DNA of 64,000 nt from CAVQBJ01 sp963724405. Lineage in GTDB: Bacteria > Actinomycetota > Thermoleophilia > Solirubrobacterales > Solirubrobacteraceae. The notes under the pieces are model-generated. The model worked only from the letters and a program-made list of their open reading frames with translations, ran no database searches and had not been told where the DNA came from. The translations under genes and the position numbers were made by a program. Within the stretch, counting starts at the first letter, position 1, and every line of letters begins with the position of its first letter. Below are positions 1-8,853 of the stretch, one piece after another. The DNA is taken from positions 124,001 to 188,000 of the forward strand of contig CAVRUQ010000012.1 in NCBI GenBank assembly GCA_963724405.1, in the 5' to 3' direction.

Positions 1-1
1 C

Positions 2-916
2 CCGTACGGACCGCTGTTCACGCTGATCACGTACGCGCTCTCGCCGCTCGGCGTCGCCGCCTCGTTCTGGGCGGTCAAGGTGATCATCGCGCTGGCCAAC
101 CTCGGCACGCTCGCGCTCCTCTGGCGTTGCGCGGAACTGCTCGGGCGTCCGCGGCGGGCGGCGCTCGTGCTCGTCGGGCTGAACCCCCTCGTGCTCGTGT
201 GGGGCCTTGGGGCCGACCACAACGACGCGCTGATGATGCTGCTCGTGATGCTCTCGGTGTACCTGGCGCTGCGGTCGTGCCGCGCCACGGGCGCGCCGGC
301 CGACCGCCTCGCGGCCGCCTCGGCCGCGGCGCTCGTGACGGCGATCGCCATCAAGGCGTCGGCCGGCATCCTGCTTCCCGTGCTCGTCCTGGCCGGCCGC
401 CGGCGCGCCAAGCTGATCGGCGCGCTCGCGGCGGCGCTCGTGCTCGGCGGCGCGAGCCTGCTCGCCTTCGGCGCTCACGTGCCCGATCTCACCACCCAGA
501 GCCGCCTCGTCACGCCGCTCGGCTTCGCGAACGTCCTCGGGGTGCTGCTCGGCCTCGGCGGGGAGACGGCGGGCCTCCGCGTCGCGCTCGAGGCCGTCCT
601 CGGGACGACGGTCCTCGTCGCCGCCGCGGTCACGCTGCGCGACCCGCGCCACGCGCTCGCGGCCGCGTACGTGTGCGTGCTCGCGCTCGTGCTGACGCTC
701 AGCTGGTCGGCCGCGTGGTACATCCTGTGGCTGCTGCCGTTCGCGGCCCTGCTCCGGGGCTGGCCGCCCCGGGCGATCGCGCTCCTGCTGAGCGCCTTCC
801 TGATCCTCGCCTTCGCGCCGAACGAGCCGCTCGTGCACCGGCCGCTCTCGCTGCCGCTCTACACGACCTCGCTCGGGCGCGCCCACACGAGCGAGATCAA
901 CGCCCTCCTGCGGTGA
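2..916 (+). CDS. MptB-like polyprenol-phosphomannose-dependent mannosyltransferase (C-terminal part)
   Basis: The frame is open from the first bases, so the gene begins before the window; about 304 residues remain. The visible part is almost entirely hydrophobic helices with short loops, as in GT-C membrane glycosyltransferases. The motif PYGPLF at the edge and LNPLVLVW followed by GADHNDALM resemble the conserved loop of actinobacterial MptA/MptB alpha-1,6-mannosyltransferases, which extend lipid-linked mannans at the membrane using polyprenyl-phosphomannose. The catalytic acidic loop expected near the N-terminus is outside the window, so the exact acceptor and linkage cannot be judged. A related GT87-type enzyme is the alternative. 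Confidence 0.7.
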   Translation, partial: PYGPLFTLITYALSPLGVAASFWAVKVIIALANLGTLALLWRCAELLGRPRRAALVLVGLNPLVLVWGLGADHNDALMMLLVMLSVYLALRSCRATGAPADRLAAASAAALVTAIAIKASAGILLPVLVLAGRRRAKLIGALAAALVLGGASLLAFGAHVPDLTTQSRLVTPLGFANVLGVLLGLGGETAGLRVALEAVLGTTVLVAAAVTLRDPRHALAAAYVCVLALVLTLSWSAAWYILWLLPFAALLRGWPPRAIALLLSAFLILAFAPNEPLVHRPLSLPLYTTSLGRAHTSEINALLR

Positions 917-1013
917 GGAAGAGCCGCCCGTACCGCAACTCGCCCTTCAGTCCGGGGTTCCCCCTGCCGACATCTATGAGAGAAGAGCCGCTCCCCGCAC
1001 CGAGGAGATCACC

Positions 1014-1289
1014 ATGAATCCCCACCGCTACGAGCACTACCGCGCCGCCCTGGCGATCATCGCCGACGTCGGCCCGAGCAAGCTGCACGCCGCCGAACGC
1101 GAGACGCTCACGGACTGCGCCGACGACCTGCTCCTCAGCGACGATCTCATGCTCGTGCGCGCGCGCCGCGAGGAGGCGCTCGAGCTGCTCGACCGCCTGG
1201 TGTCGAGCGGACGCTGGCTGCCGATCACGGCGCGCCAGCTCGGCCGGCACATCGAGGCCTGCGGCCCGGCCGCACTCGTCGCGGCGTAG
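1014..1289 (+). CDS. small helical protein of unknown function
   Basis: A 91-residue soluble protein, mostly predicted helical and rich in Ala, Leu, Arg and Asp/Glu, with no cysteine pair, signal peptide or membrane segment apart from Cys at AERETLTDCADDLLL and in the C-terminal HIEACGP. A purine-rich GAGGAG lies just before the ATG and supports the start. I do not recognise the family. It stands alone, convergent with the next gene on the minus strand, with only 13 bases between the stop codons. No function is proposed. Confidence 0.65.
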   Translation: MNPHRYEHYRAALAIIADVGPSKLHAAERETLTDCADDLLLSDDLMLVRARREEALELLDRLVSSGRWLPITARQLGRHIEACGPAALVAA

Positions 1290-1302
1290 CGGCGACGCGC
1301 GC

Positions 1303-2283
1303 TCAGCGCGCGACCACCGTGAAGAAATCGCGGGTGTCGGGCAGACGCAACTGACCGGCGATGCCGTTCTGCCCGGGAACCTGCGGGTAGGCCACCGGAC
1401 CCGTGGGGCGGTGGGCGTACAGATAGCCGGCCACCCAGAACGGGTTGATGTCCAGCTGCACGGCGCGGACGGCTCCGGCGCCGATGAGCGCCCGCCCGAG
1501 CATCGCCGGCGTGAGCTGCTCGCCCGCCGCCCACACGAGATCCCCGCCGGCGGTGATGCCGAGGCCTGAGCGGGCGGTGAGGATGCGCTCGTTCAGCGGA
1601 TCGCCCCAACAGGTCAGCGGGCAGCTGTTCGCCGTGTCGTTCAGGCGGCCCCGGTCGACGAGCAGCGACAGGTTCTGCCGGACCGAGGCGATCGCCCGTC
1701 CCGACGCGGGCACCCCCTCGCGCCACGCGCCGATCGCCGTGACGCCGTCGGTGTAGGTGACGATCGAGCCGAGGCCGGCGCTCAGCGGCACGGCCGTGCG
1801 GCCACCCATCACGAACCCGTTGCCCGCCACGTTGAACTTGAAGCCGCCGTTGAAGCCGGCCAGAACACGATGGATCTCGCTCGGCTCGATCTGATCGCCG
1901 TACCTCCAGCCGCTTCCGCCCGGGTAGGCGGAGCCGGCGTGCAGGTGCAGCTCGGTGAGCCGCTGATCGAAACGCAGGAAGGTGACGCCGCCGCGCTGGG
2001 CGGCCCAAACCGCGGGGAGCCCACCCACGGTGGCGACCGGCCGGAACGCCGCCGTCGGGGAGAGGATCGGGGCGACGCGGGGCGCGGTCGGGACGGCGGG
2101 CGTGGGCGCCGTCGTCGTGGTCGCCACCGTCGACGTGCTCGACGTCGACCCGGGGCTGTGTGCCGTCGTCGCCGGCGTCGAGGAGGCCGTGCCCGACGAG
2201 CCGCACGCGCCGAGGAGCATCGCGGTGGCCGCGGCGAGTGCGAGCACCCGCGAGGATGGGCGTGGGCGATCGGAGCAGTGCAT
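1303..2283 (-). CDS. phosphodiester glycosidase-like (NAGPA/DUF2233-type) secreted lipoprotein
   Basis: A 326-residue protein with a lipoprotein signal: positive N-terminus, hydrophobic stretch and the lipobox LLGAC, followed by a long Ser/Thr/Ala/Pro-rich linker that would tether it outside the membrane. The folded part carries motifs typical of the phosphodiester glycosidase (NAGPA) family: GFNGGFKF, then NLSLLVDRGRLN, and a late ITAGGDLVWAAG plus VQLDINPFW region. Family members cleave or bind phosphodiester-linked sugars on surface polymers; the substrate here is unknown. The ATG at 2283 is chosen because it gives an intact lipoprotein signal; the open frame upstream has no signal-like sequence. 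Confidence 0.7.
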   Translation of the reverse strand: MHCSDRPRPSSRVLALAAATAMLLGACGSSGTASSTPATTAHSPGSTSSTSTVATTTTAPTPAVPTAPRVAPILSPTAAFRPVATVGGLPAVWAAQRGGVTFLRFDQRLTELHLHAGSAYPGGSGWRYGDQIEPSEIHRVLAGFNGGFKFNVAGNGFVMGGRTAVPLSAGLGSIVTYTDGVTAIGAWREGVPASGRAIASVRQNLSLLVDRGRLNDTANSCPLTCWGDPLNERILTARSGLGITAGGDLVWAAGEQLTPAMLGRALIGAGAVRAVQLDINPFWVAGYLYAHRPTGPVAYPQVPGQNGIAGQLRLPDTRDFFTVVAR

Positions 2284-2401
2284 CTCTCGAGCGCACCGTC
2301 GTGACGGAACGCCGCCAATCGACGGTAACCGGGACGGCGCGGGAACCCGGGTCGCGGGTGTGAGACTTCGCTTAGCGAGCGGCGGCGCCCGGCTTGTGGG
2401 G

Positions 2402-2560
2402 TCACTCCTCCGGCGGCACCGGCTTGGCCACCGCGAGCACCTGCTCGCGCGTCGGGACCATGTCGTGCGCCTGGCGGCCGTGCTCCTGCGCGGCGGCGAC
2501 GATCTCGGGCTCGGAGCCTCGCGCTCTCCAGCCGCAGCCACAGACGATCTCCTTCTCGAT
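2402..2560 (-). CDS. DUF1059-like small protein, apparently with an ATC start
   Basis: A 52-codon frame whose product contains EKEIVCGCGW, then EIVAAAQEHGRQAHDM and TREQVLAVAKP, the pattern of the short DUF1059 family (Cys-x-Cys-Gly-Trp near the start, then an E-H-x-x-x-H helix). No ATG, GTG or TTG lies in frame before the conserved part; the frame is closed by a TAG at 2593. An ATC codon sits at the position where family members begin and has GAGGGG six bases upstream, a well placed ribosome site. Either a rare ATC start is used, or the start codon has mutated and the gene is dead. Function of the family is unknown. Confidence 0.6.
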   Translation of the reverse strand: MEKEIVCGCGWRARGSEPEIVAAAQEHGRQAHDMVPTREQVLAVAKPVPPEE

Positions 2561-2696
2561 GGCAGACCCCTCGGTCGGTCTCCGTGCAGACTACGCACGG
2601 CGCCGCACATCCGTCCAGCATCAGGCCCGGCCGAGCGCCCCGGACCGGACCGCCGTCCGATTGGGAACACGCGCGCCCGTGCGCGTGTCTCCCCCA

Positions 2697-4712
2697 ATGC
2701 GTCTCTTCACCTCACGATCCCCGTGGCTGCGGGCCGCGTTCGGCGCGATGCTGGCGGGCGTGGCCATCCATGCGGCACGCGCGCTGTTCGGGTTCGGCGG
2801 CCCCGGCCTGCGTCGGTTCAGCGAGAAGGACGTCTACACGGCCGTCGAGTTCCTCGCCGTCGCCGCCTGCGCGGCACGCGCGCTGACGACCCGCGCCGAC
2901 CGCGCGGCCTGGGTGCTGATCACCGCGGGACTGCTGGCCTGGACGCTGGGCGATCTGATCTGGACGGTGTGGTTCGACGGGCTCGCCAATCCGCCGGATC
3001 CCTCGATCGCCGACGCCTGCTACCTCGCCATGTACCCCTGCCTGTATTCCGGACTGATGCTGTTGATGCGTTCCCAGCGCCGGCACATCGGGAACGCGCA
3101 GTGGCTGGACGGCGCGGTGGTCGGTCTGACCGCCGCCGCCGTCGGCGCCGCGCTGGTGTTCTCCAGCGTGGTCTCGACCGCGCAGGGCGACTTCGCCCAG
3201 GTCGCCGTGAACGTCGCGTACCCGCTCGGCGACTTCGGGCTCCTCGTGTTCGTCGCGGTCGCCTACGCGCTGCGTGGTTGGCGCCCCGATCGACGCTGGG
3301 CGATGCTCGGCGCCGGCATCGCGGTCACGGCGCTGGCCGACATGATCTATGTGTACGAGGTCGCCACGGGCACCTACGCCGCGGGCGGCCTCCTCGACAC
3401 GCTGTGGCCCGCCTCGATGGCGATCCTGGCGGCGGCCGCATGGCAGCCGTCGGCTCGCGCCCGCACGGACATCGGCCGGCCCCGCGACACCGTTGGGCTC
3501 CCGGCCGTGGCCGGCGTCGTCGCGCTCGGCCTGCTGCTCGTCGCCGCCTTCGATCACGTGTCCGGGCTCGCGGCGGCGCTCGCCGGCGCGGCGATCCTCG
3601 TCGCCGGTGTCCGCGCCGGAATCACGTACGCCGAGAACGTCGCGATGCTGCGCCGGAGCGCCCACGAGGCCGTCACCGACGCCCTCACCGGACTGGGCAA
3701 CCGTCGCCGCATGATGGAATGCCTCGAGGACTCCGTCACGCAGGCGAACGGCGGCCACGTCTCGACGCTCGTCCTGTTCGACCTGAACGGCTTCAAGGCG
3801 TACAACGACACCTTTGGACACGCCGCCGGCGATGCGCTGCTGACGAGGCTCGCCCAGGCGCTCGCCACCTCGGTCGGTGAGGGCGGACAGGCCTTCCGGC
3901 TCGGCGGCGACGAGTTCTGCGTCCTGCTCGACGGACGCCACGCCCGCGGAGACCGCGACGTGGCGACGGCGGCATCGGCGTTGAGCGAGGTGGGGACGCG
4001 CTTCACCGTCACGGCGGCGCGCGGCGTCGTCCTGCTCCCGGACGACGCGACCGACGCGAGCCGCGCGCTCCAGCTCGCCGACGAGCGCATGTACGCCCAC
4101 AAGGCCTCATCGGGGCAGACCTCGCGCGGCGTCACCCGCGACGTCCTCATGCAGGTGCTCTCCGAGCGCGAGCCGGATCTGCGCGAGCACGTCCACACCG
4201 TGGGCGAGCTCGTGGTCGCCGTCGCCGCCGAGTTCGCGCTCGACGGCGAGCGGCTCGACGAGGTGCTGCGCGCGGCCGAGCTGCACGACGTCGGCAAGCT
4301 CGCCATCCCCGACGCGATCCTGCAGAAGCCCGGTCCGCTCGACGACGCCGAATGGGGCTTCATGCGCGAGCACCCGGTCATCGGCGAGCGCATCCTCAAC
4401 ACGGCTCCCGCGCTGCGGCCGGTCGCGCGACTCGTGCGCGCCAGCCACGAGCGCTGGGACGGGCGCGGATACCCGGACGGCCTGGCGGGACCGGAGATCC
4501 CGCTCGGAGCAAGGATCATCGCCGCGTGCGACGCCTTCGAGGCGATGACCTCCGACCGCTGCTACCAGTCGGCACGCGCCCCCGCGGACGCGCTCGAGGA
4601 GCTGCGCCGCAACGCCGGCAGCCAGTTCGATCCCGACGTGATCGACGCGTTCTGCCGCGTCTGGAGGGGGCTCAGCGCGCCGGCCGGGTCGCCGCGGGCG
4701 CGGGCGGCGTAG
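2697..4712 (+). CDS. membrane GGDEF / HD-GYP protein (c-di-GMP turnover)
   Basis: 671 residues. The first ~310 residues form an array of hydrophobic helices (a MASE-like sensory membrane region). A GGDEF diguanylate cyclase domain follows (DALTGLGN near 325, intact RLGGDEF near 400), then an HD-GYP phosphodiesterase domain with HDVGK near 530 and GRGYPDG near 588. Both catalytic signatures look intact, so the protein could make and degrade cyclic di-GMP; which activity dominates cannot be told. The ATG at 2697 is preferred because the upstream open frame is of non-coding character and overlaps the DUF1059-like gene. Its end overlaps the convergent next gene by 41 bases. Confidence 0.88.
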   Translation: MRLFTSRSPWLRAAFGAMLAGVAIHAARALFGFGGPGLRRFSEKDVYTAVEFLAVAACAARALTTRADRAAWVLITAGLLAWTLGDLIWTVWFDGLANPPDPSIADACYLAMYPCLYSGLMLLMRSQRRHIGNAQWLDGAVVGLTAAAVGAALVFSSVVSTAQGDFAQVAVNVAYPLGDFGLLVFVAVAYALRGWRPDRRWAMLGAGIAVTALADMIYVYEVATGTYAAGGLLDTLWPASMAILAAAAWQPSARARTDIGRPRDTVGLPAVAGVVALGLLLVAAFDHVSGLAAALAGAAILVAGVRAGITYAENVAMLRRSAHEAVTDALTGLGNRRRMMECLEDSVTQANGGHVSTLVLFDLNGFKAYNDTFGHAAGDALLTRLAQALATSVGEGGQAFRLGGDEFCVLLDGRHARGDRDVATAASALSEVGTRFTVTAARGVVLLPDDATDASRALQLADERMYAHKASSGQTSRGVTRDVLMQVLSEREPDLREHVHTVGELVVAVAAEFALDGERLDEVLRAAELHDVGKLAIPDAILQKPGPLDDAEWGFMREHPVIGERILNTAPALRPVARLVRASHERWDGRGYPDGLAGPEIPLGARIIAACDAFEAMTSDRCYQSARAPADALEELRRNAGSQFDPDVIDAFCRVWRGLSAPAGSPRARAA

Positions 4713-6294
4713 CGGCGGCCACGAGCCCCTCGATCTCGGCGTGCCGGGCCGCCGAGAGGACCGGCCAGTCGGGCGCGTAGCCGAACACGTCGGCGACGCG
4801 GGCCGCGCTGTAGCGATCGGCCACGATCTCGATGTGGTCGGGCGTGACGAGCGCCGGGTGCGGCACGCCGCACGAGCGCGAGAGGGCGAGCAGCTCGGCG
4901 CGCAGGACGGCGATGTAGTTCGCCACCCGATGGAACTTGACCTCCGGGTCGAGCCCGCGCATCAGCCAGCGCGACTGCGTCGCCACGCCCGCGGGGCAGC
5001 GGCCGGTGTGGCAGCGCATGGCCTGGATGCAGCCGACCGCGAGCATCGCCTCGCGACCGACGCTGACCATGTCGCAGCCGAGCGCGAAGGCGAACAGCGC
5101 CGAGTCGGGGAACCCGAGTCGGCCGGCGCCGATGAAGACGACGTCCTCGGCCAGGCCCTCGCGGGCGAAGGCGGAGTACACGCGCGAGAAGCCGACCTTG
5201 AACGGGAGCGAGACGTGGTCGGAGAAGGCGAGCGGCGCGGCACCGGTGCCGCCCTCCCCGCCGTCGATATTGATGAAGTCGGGCCCGCCGCCGGTCGCGC
5301 ACATCCGCCCGGTCAGCTCCTCCCAGAAGCCGCCCTCGCCGACGGCCGACTTGATCCCGACCGGCAGGCCCGTCTCGCCGGCGAGCAGCTCGACGAACTC
5401 GATCAGCTCGTCCACGTTGCCGAACGCCGAGTGCGCGGGCGGACTGACGCAGTCCTGGCCCGCCGGGACGCCGCGGATGGCGGCGATCTCGCGGGTCACC
5501 TTGCGCGCCGGCAGCAGGCCGCCGAGCCCCGGCTTGGCCCCCTGGGAGAGCTTGATCTCCAGCGCGCGCACGGGCGCCTCGGCCAGACGCTCGCGCAGAC
5601 GCGGGAGGCTGAAGCGGCCCCGCTCGTCGCGGCACCCGAAGTACGCGGTTCCGATCTGCAGGACGAGCTCGCCGCCGTGGCGGTGAGCCGACGCGATGCC
5701 CCCCTCCCCCGTGTTGTGCAGGCAGCCGGCGAGCACGGCCCCGCGGTTCATCGCCTCGACGGCCGGCGCGGACAGCGCGCCGTAGCTCATGCCAGAGATG
5801 TTCACCACGGAGTGCGGGCGGAAGGCGTGGCGGCGGCGGTGCGGGCCGCCGAGCACCTTGCCGGCGGGCAGACGGTGGTCGGGCGGTCCGCCCGGCTCGC
5901 CCTCGCCCGGCGCGGGGACCGGAAACGGCGAGTGCTTGATGATGAGCAGGTTGTCGACGGCCGACTCCATGTCCTCGTCGGTGCCGAAGCCGAACGTGTT
6001 CAGCTCGCGCTTGGAGGACGCCTCCACCCAGCGGCGCTGGTTGCGCGAGAACGGCCGCTCGTCGTTGTTGGAGGTGACGATGTACTGGCGCAGCTCGGGA
6101 CCGACGCCCTCGAGCGCATAGCGCAGGTGCCCGACGAGTGGGAAGTTGCGCAGGATTGCGTGGCGGCGCTGGAGGAGGTCGTACGCGACGACGCCACCGA
6201 GGACGGCGCCGGCGAGCCCGCCACCCAGGCGCGACCGACCGCGGCCCGCGGAGCGGCGGGCCATTGGGGCGGGATCCGCGGATCGTGGCGACAT
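4672..6294 (-). CDS. FMN-binding glutamate synthase-related protein
   Basis: 540 residues. A basic N-terminus and one hydrophobic segment (about residues 25-45) suggest a membrane anchor. The rest matches the FMN/Fe-S synthase domain of glutamate synthase large subunits as found in stand-alone proteins: NISGMSYGALS, NTGEGG, EIKLSQGAKPGLGG, FINIDGGEGGTGAAP, and the cluster region around MRCHTGRCPAGVATQ. These stand-alone forms lack the glutaminase domain and their true electron donor and substrate are often unknown. It is convergent with the GGDEF/HD-GYP gene and divergent from the 3b hydrogenase operon. Confidence 0.85.
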   Translation of the reverse strand: MSPRSADPAPMARRSAGRGRSRLGGGLAGAVLGGVVAYDLLQRRHAILRNFPLVGHLRYALEGVGPELRQYIVTSNNDERPFSRNQRRWVEASSKRELNTFGFGTDEDMESAVDNLLIIKHSPFPVPAPGEGEPGGPPDHRLPAGKVLGGPHRRRHAFRPHSVVNISGMSYGALSAPAVEAMNRGAVLAGCLHNTGEGGIASAHRHGGELVLQIGTAYFGCRDERGRFSLPRLRERLAEAPVRALEIKLSQGAKPGLGGLLPARKVTREIAAIRGVPAGQDCVSPPAHSAFGNVDELIEFVELLAGETGLPVGIKSAVGEGGFWEELTGRMCATGGGPDFINIDGGEGGTGAAPLAFSDHVSLPFKVGFSRVYSAFAREGLAEDVVFIGAGRLGFPDSALFAFALGCDMVSVGREAMLAVGCIQAMRCHTGRCPAGVATQSRWLMRGLDPEVKFHRVANYIAVLRAELLALSRSCGVPHPALVTPDHIEIVADRYSAARVADVFGYAPDWPVLSAARHAEIEGLVAAATPPAPAATRPAR

Positions 6295-6409
6295 GGCTGA
6301 GGGACAGATCCTCCTTGTTCATGAGCCCGCGCGCCATCGGTGAACGTCCCCGCCCCGAGTGCGGGGGAGTACGGCCCCGAGCCGACGGCGTCCGCGTAGT
6401 CTGTCCGGG

Positions 6410-7567
6410 ATGTCGGTGCGCCAGCCGGTCGTGATCGAACCCCCGGCGCTGCAGACGCTCGTGAGCGTGCTGCGCGAACGTGGCTTCACCGTCCTCGGCC
6501 CGACCGTCTCCTCCGGGGCGATCGTGCACGCGGAGCTCGCCTCCGCCGACGCGCTTCCCGCCGGCTGGACCGACGAGCAGGACGGCGGCAGCTACCGCCT
6601 CGTGCGCCGCGCGGACGACGCCGTGTTCGCGTACAACGCCGGGCCGCAGTCGTGGAAGAGCGCGCTGTTCCCGGCGACGCTGCGCCTGTTCAAGGCGCGA
6701 CGGGGGCCCGACGGGGGGATCGCGATCGAGGAGCCGCCGCCCCCGCCGCGCTACGCGTTCATCGGGGTGCGCTCCTGCGACCTGCACGCGATCGCGATCC
6801 AGGACCGCGTGTTCCTCGGCGACCGCCACGTCGATCACGACTACGAGGCGCGCCGGCGGGATGCGTTCATCGTGGCGGTCAACTGCGCGAAGGCCGGGGG
6901 CACGTGCTTCTGCGTCTCTATGGGCACCGGTCCGCGGGCGGGGGAGGGCTTCGATCTGGCGCTCACCGAGCTGCTCGACGCGGACGGCCATCGCTTCCTC
7001 GTCGAGGTCGGCAGCGAGCGCGGCGCCGATGTGCTTGCCGAACTGGAGCAGCGCCCGGCGGGCGACGACGACGAGTGGCGAGCCGAGGAGGTCGTGGCGG
7101 CCACCGCCGCGTCGATGGGCCGCACGCTCGACACCGACGGGATCCGCGAGCTGCTGTACGAGAACGCCGAGAACCCGCGCTGGGAGGAGGTCTCGCAGCG
7201 CTGCCTGACGTGCGGCAACTGCACGCTCGCCTGCCCGACCTGCTTCTGCAGCACCGTCGAGGACGTCACCGACCTGAGCGCGACCGAAGCCGAGCGCACG
7301 CGCGAGTGGGACTCGTGCTTCACGCTCGGGCACTCCTACATCCACGGCGGCAGCGTCCACGCCTCGGGCCGCTCGCGCTACCGGCAGTGGATGACGCACA
7401 AGCTGGCCAGCTGGATCGACCAGTTCGGCAGCTCGGGCTGCGTCGGCTGCGGGCGCTGCATCACGTGGTGTCCCGTCGCGATCGACATCACCGAGGAGGC
7501 GGCCGCGATCCGCGACCTGGACCTGCGCGATCTCGCCGCCCCGGGAGCGAGCCGTGCAGACGATTGA
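6410..7567 (+). CDS. hydB: group 3b [NiFe]-hydrogenase, 4Fe-4S electron-transfer subunit (HydB/sulfhydrogenase beta)
   Basis: 385 residues. It carries two cysteine clusters, CLTCGNCTLACPTCFC near residue 264 and CVGCGRCITWCP near 343, plus further cysteines in CAKAGGTCFC, as in the beta subunit of sulfhydrogenases and in AsrA-like sulfite reductase subunits. Its role is to pass electrons between the hydrogenase small subunit and the flavin subunit. First gene of a tightly packed operon: the next gene starts 14 bases before its stop. The ATG at 6410 is preferred over an earlier open-frame ATG because the extra N-terminus is Arg/Pro-rich and unlike the family. Confidence 0.88.
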   Translation: MSVRQPVVIEPPALQTLVSVLRERGFTVLGPTVSSGAIVHAELASADALPAGWTDEQDGGSYRLVRRADDAVFAYNAGPQSWKSALFPATLRLFKARRGPDGGIAIEEPPPPPRYAFIGVRSCDLHAIAIQDRVFLGDRHVDHDYEARRRDAFIVAVNCAKAGGTCFCVSMGTGPRAGEGFDLALTELLDADGHRFLVEVGSERGADVLAELEQRPAGDDDEWRAEEVVAATAASMGRTLDTDGIRELLYENAENPRWEEVSQRCLTCGNCTLACPTCFCSTVEDVTDLSATEAERTREWDSCFTLGHSYIHGGSVHASGRSRYRQWMTHKLASWIDQFGSSGCVGCGRCITWCPVAIDITEEAAAIRDLDLRDLAAPGASRADD

Positions 7568-8021
7568 GCAGCTGCTCGGCGAGACGCCGGCGCTGGCCTC
7601 GCTCAGCGGCGAGCACCGCGTCGTCATCGCCGGCTGCGGGCGCAACGCGGTCTTCGCGGCCGGCGACTACCTCCTGCGCGAGGGCGAGCCCGAGGACGTC
7701 TTCTACGTGATCCGCGACGGCACGGTGGCGATCGAGACGTTCGTTCCCCAGCGTGGCGCGGTCACCGTGCAGAGCCTCCACGACGGCGACCTGCTCGGCT
7801 GGTCCTGGCTCGTGGCGCCCTACCGAGCGGCGTTCGACTCGCGGGCGCTGACGACGACGCACACGATCGCCTTCGACGCCACCTGCCTGCGCGGCAAGTG
7901 CGAGCGCGATCCGGCGCTCGGATACGACCTGCTGAAGCTGTTCGCCGCGATCATCGTGCAGCGCCTGCAGCACACCCGCCTCCAGCTCCTCGACGTGTAT
8001 GGCACCACCGCCGAGCGCTGA
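7554..8021 (+). CDS. cyclic nucleotide-binding-domain protein of the hydrogenase operon
   Basis: 155 residues consisting of a single cNMP-binding beta-roll: YLLREGEPEDVFYVIRDGTV and the phosphate-binding-cassette region around LHDGDLLGWSWL are visible. There is no DNA-binding helix-turn-helix, so it is not a complete Crp/Fnr regulator. It starts at a GTG inside hydB and overlaps hydG by 23 bases, so it is co-translated with the 3b hydrogenase. Similar stand-alone cNMP domains sit in other group 3b operons; they may sense a nucleotide or redox signal and act on the enzyme, but no mechanism is shown here. Confidence 0.8.
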   Translation: MQTIEQLLGETPALASLSGEHRVVIAGCGRNAVFAAGDYLLREGEPEDVFYVIRDGTVAIETFVPQRGAVTVQSLHDGDLLGWSWLVAPYRAAFDSRALTTTHTIAFDATCLRGKCERDPALGYDLLKLFAAIIVQRLQHTRLQLLDVYGTTAER

Positions 8022-8853
8022 CGCCGCCGGCGGCGCGATGGTCCCGGCCGCCTACCGGCTGGCCGACAAGCGCCGTGAGACGCACGACACCTGGTCGGTC
8101 ACGCTCGAGCCCGCCGCCGATCCGCTCGCGCCGTTCGCGCCCGGGCAGTTCGCGATGCTCTACGCGTTCGGCGTCGGGGAGGCGCCGATCTCGGTCAGCG
8201 GCGATCTGAGCGGCGCCGGCCCGCCGCTCGTGCACACGATCCGCGCGGTCGGCTCGGTCACGGAGGCGATCTGTGGCCTGCGGGTCGGCGGGTACGTCGG
8301 CGCCCGCGGGCCGTTCGGCGGCTCGTGGCCGATCGCCGAGGCCGAGGGACGCGACATCCTCGTCGTGGCCGGCGGCATCGGCCTGGCGCCGCTGCGGCCG
8401 GTCATCTACCACGTGCTCTCACATCGCGAGCGCTACGGCCGCCTGACCGTCGCCTACGGCGGGCGCTCCTCGGCCGAGCTGCTGTACCTCGACGAGCTCG
8501 AGCACTGGCGCGGGCGCTTCGACGTCGATCTCGACGTGGCGGTCGACAGCGGCGACTGGGGCTGGCGGGGTCGCGTCGGCGTCGTCACGACGTTGATCCC
8601 GCGCACCGAGTTCGACCCGGCCAACGCCACCGCGTTCGTGTGCGGGCCCGAGGTCATGATGCGCTTCACCGTCGCCGCGCTGCGTGACGCCGGGCTGCCG
8701 GCCGACTCCATCCAGCTCTCGATGGAGCGCTCGATGAAGTGCGCGGTCGGTCACTGCGGCCACTGCCAGCTGCGCGAGCACTTCATCTGCAAGGACGGAC
8801 CCGTGTACCGCGCCGACCTGATCGAGCCGCTCATGCGGGTGCGCGAGCTGTGA
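7999..8853 (+). CDS. hydG: group 3b hydrogenase NAD(P)H:FAD oxidoreductase subunit (HydG/gamma)
   Basis: 284 residues of the ferredoxin-NADP reductase type. An N-terminal FAD-binding barrel (around PFAPGQFAML and ISVSGD), a nucleotide-binding domain starting at VVAGGIGLAPLRPVI, and a C-terminal 2Fe-2S motif CAVGHCGHCQ with a last cysteine in FICKDG are seen in order. It links the hydrogenase to NAD(P)+/NAD(P)H in the cytoplasm. Start overlaps the cNMP gene; its TGA overlaps the GTG of hydD. Length fits the gamma subunit of archaeal and actinobacterial sulfhydrogenases. Confidence 0.9.
   Translation: MAPPPSADAAGGAMVPAAYRLADKRRETHDTWSVTLEPAADPLAPFAPGQFAMLYAFGVGEAPISVSGDLSGAGPPLVHTIRAVGSVTEAICGLRVGGYVGARGPFGGSWPIAEAEGRDILVVAGGIGLAPLRPVIYHVLSHRERYGRLTVAYGGRSSAELLYLDELEHWRGRFDVDLDVAVDSGDWGWRGRVGVVTTLIPRTEFDPANATAFVCGPEVMMRFTVAALRDAGLPADSIQLSMERSMKCAVGHCGHCQLREHFICKDGPVYRADLIEPLMRVREL

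Noticed and set aside
2640..2690. TCCGATTG before the GGDEF/HD-GYP gene as a sigma-28 site
   Set aside because: No acceptable -35 half lies 11-12 bases upstream.
1982..3880. Long open frame (632 codons) over the lipoprotein and GGDEF genes
   Set aside because: Arg/Ala/Gly-rich, no domains, antisense or out of frame to genes with clear motifs; a typical high-GC shadow frame.
4562..7645. 1027-codon minus-strand frame across glutamate synthase-like and hydB genes
   Set aside because: Contains no recognisable protein sequence and covers two well-supported genes in other frames.
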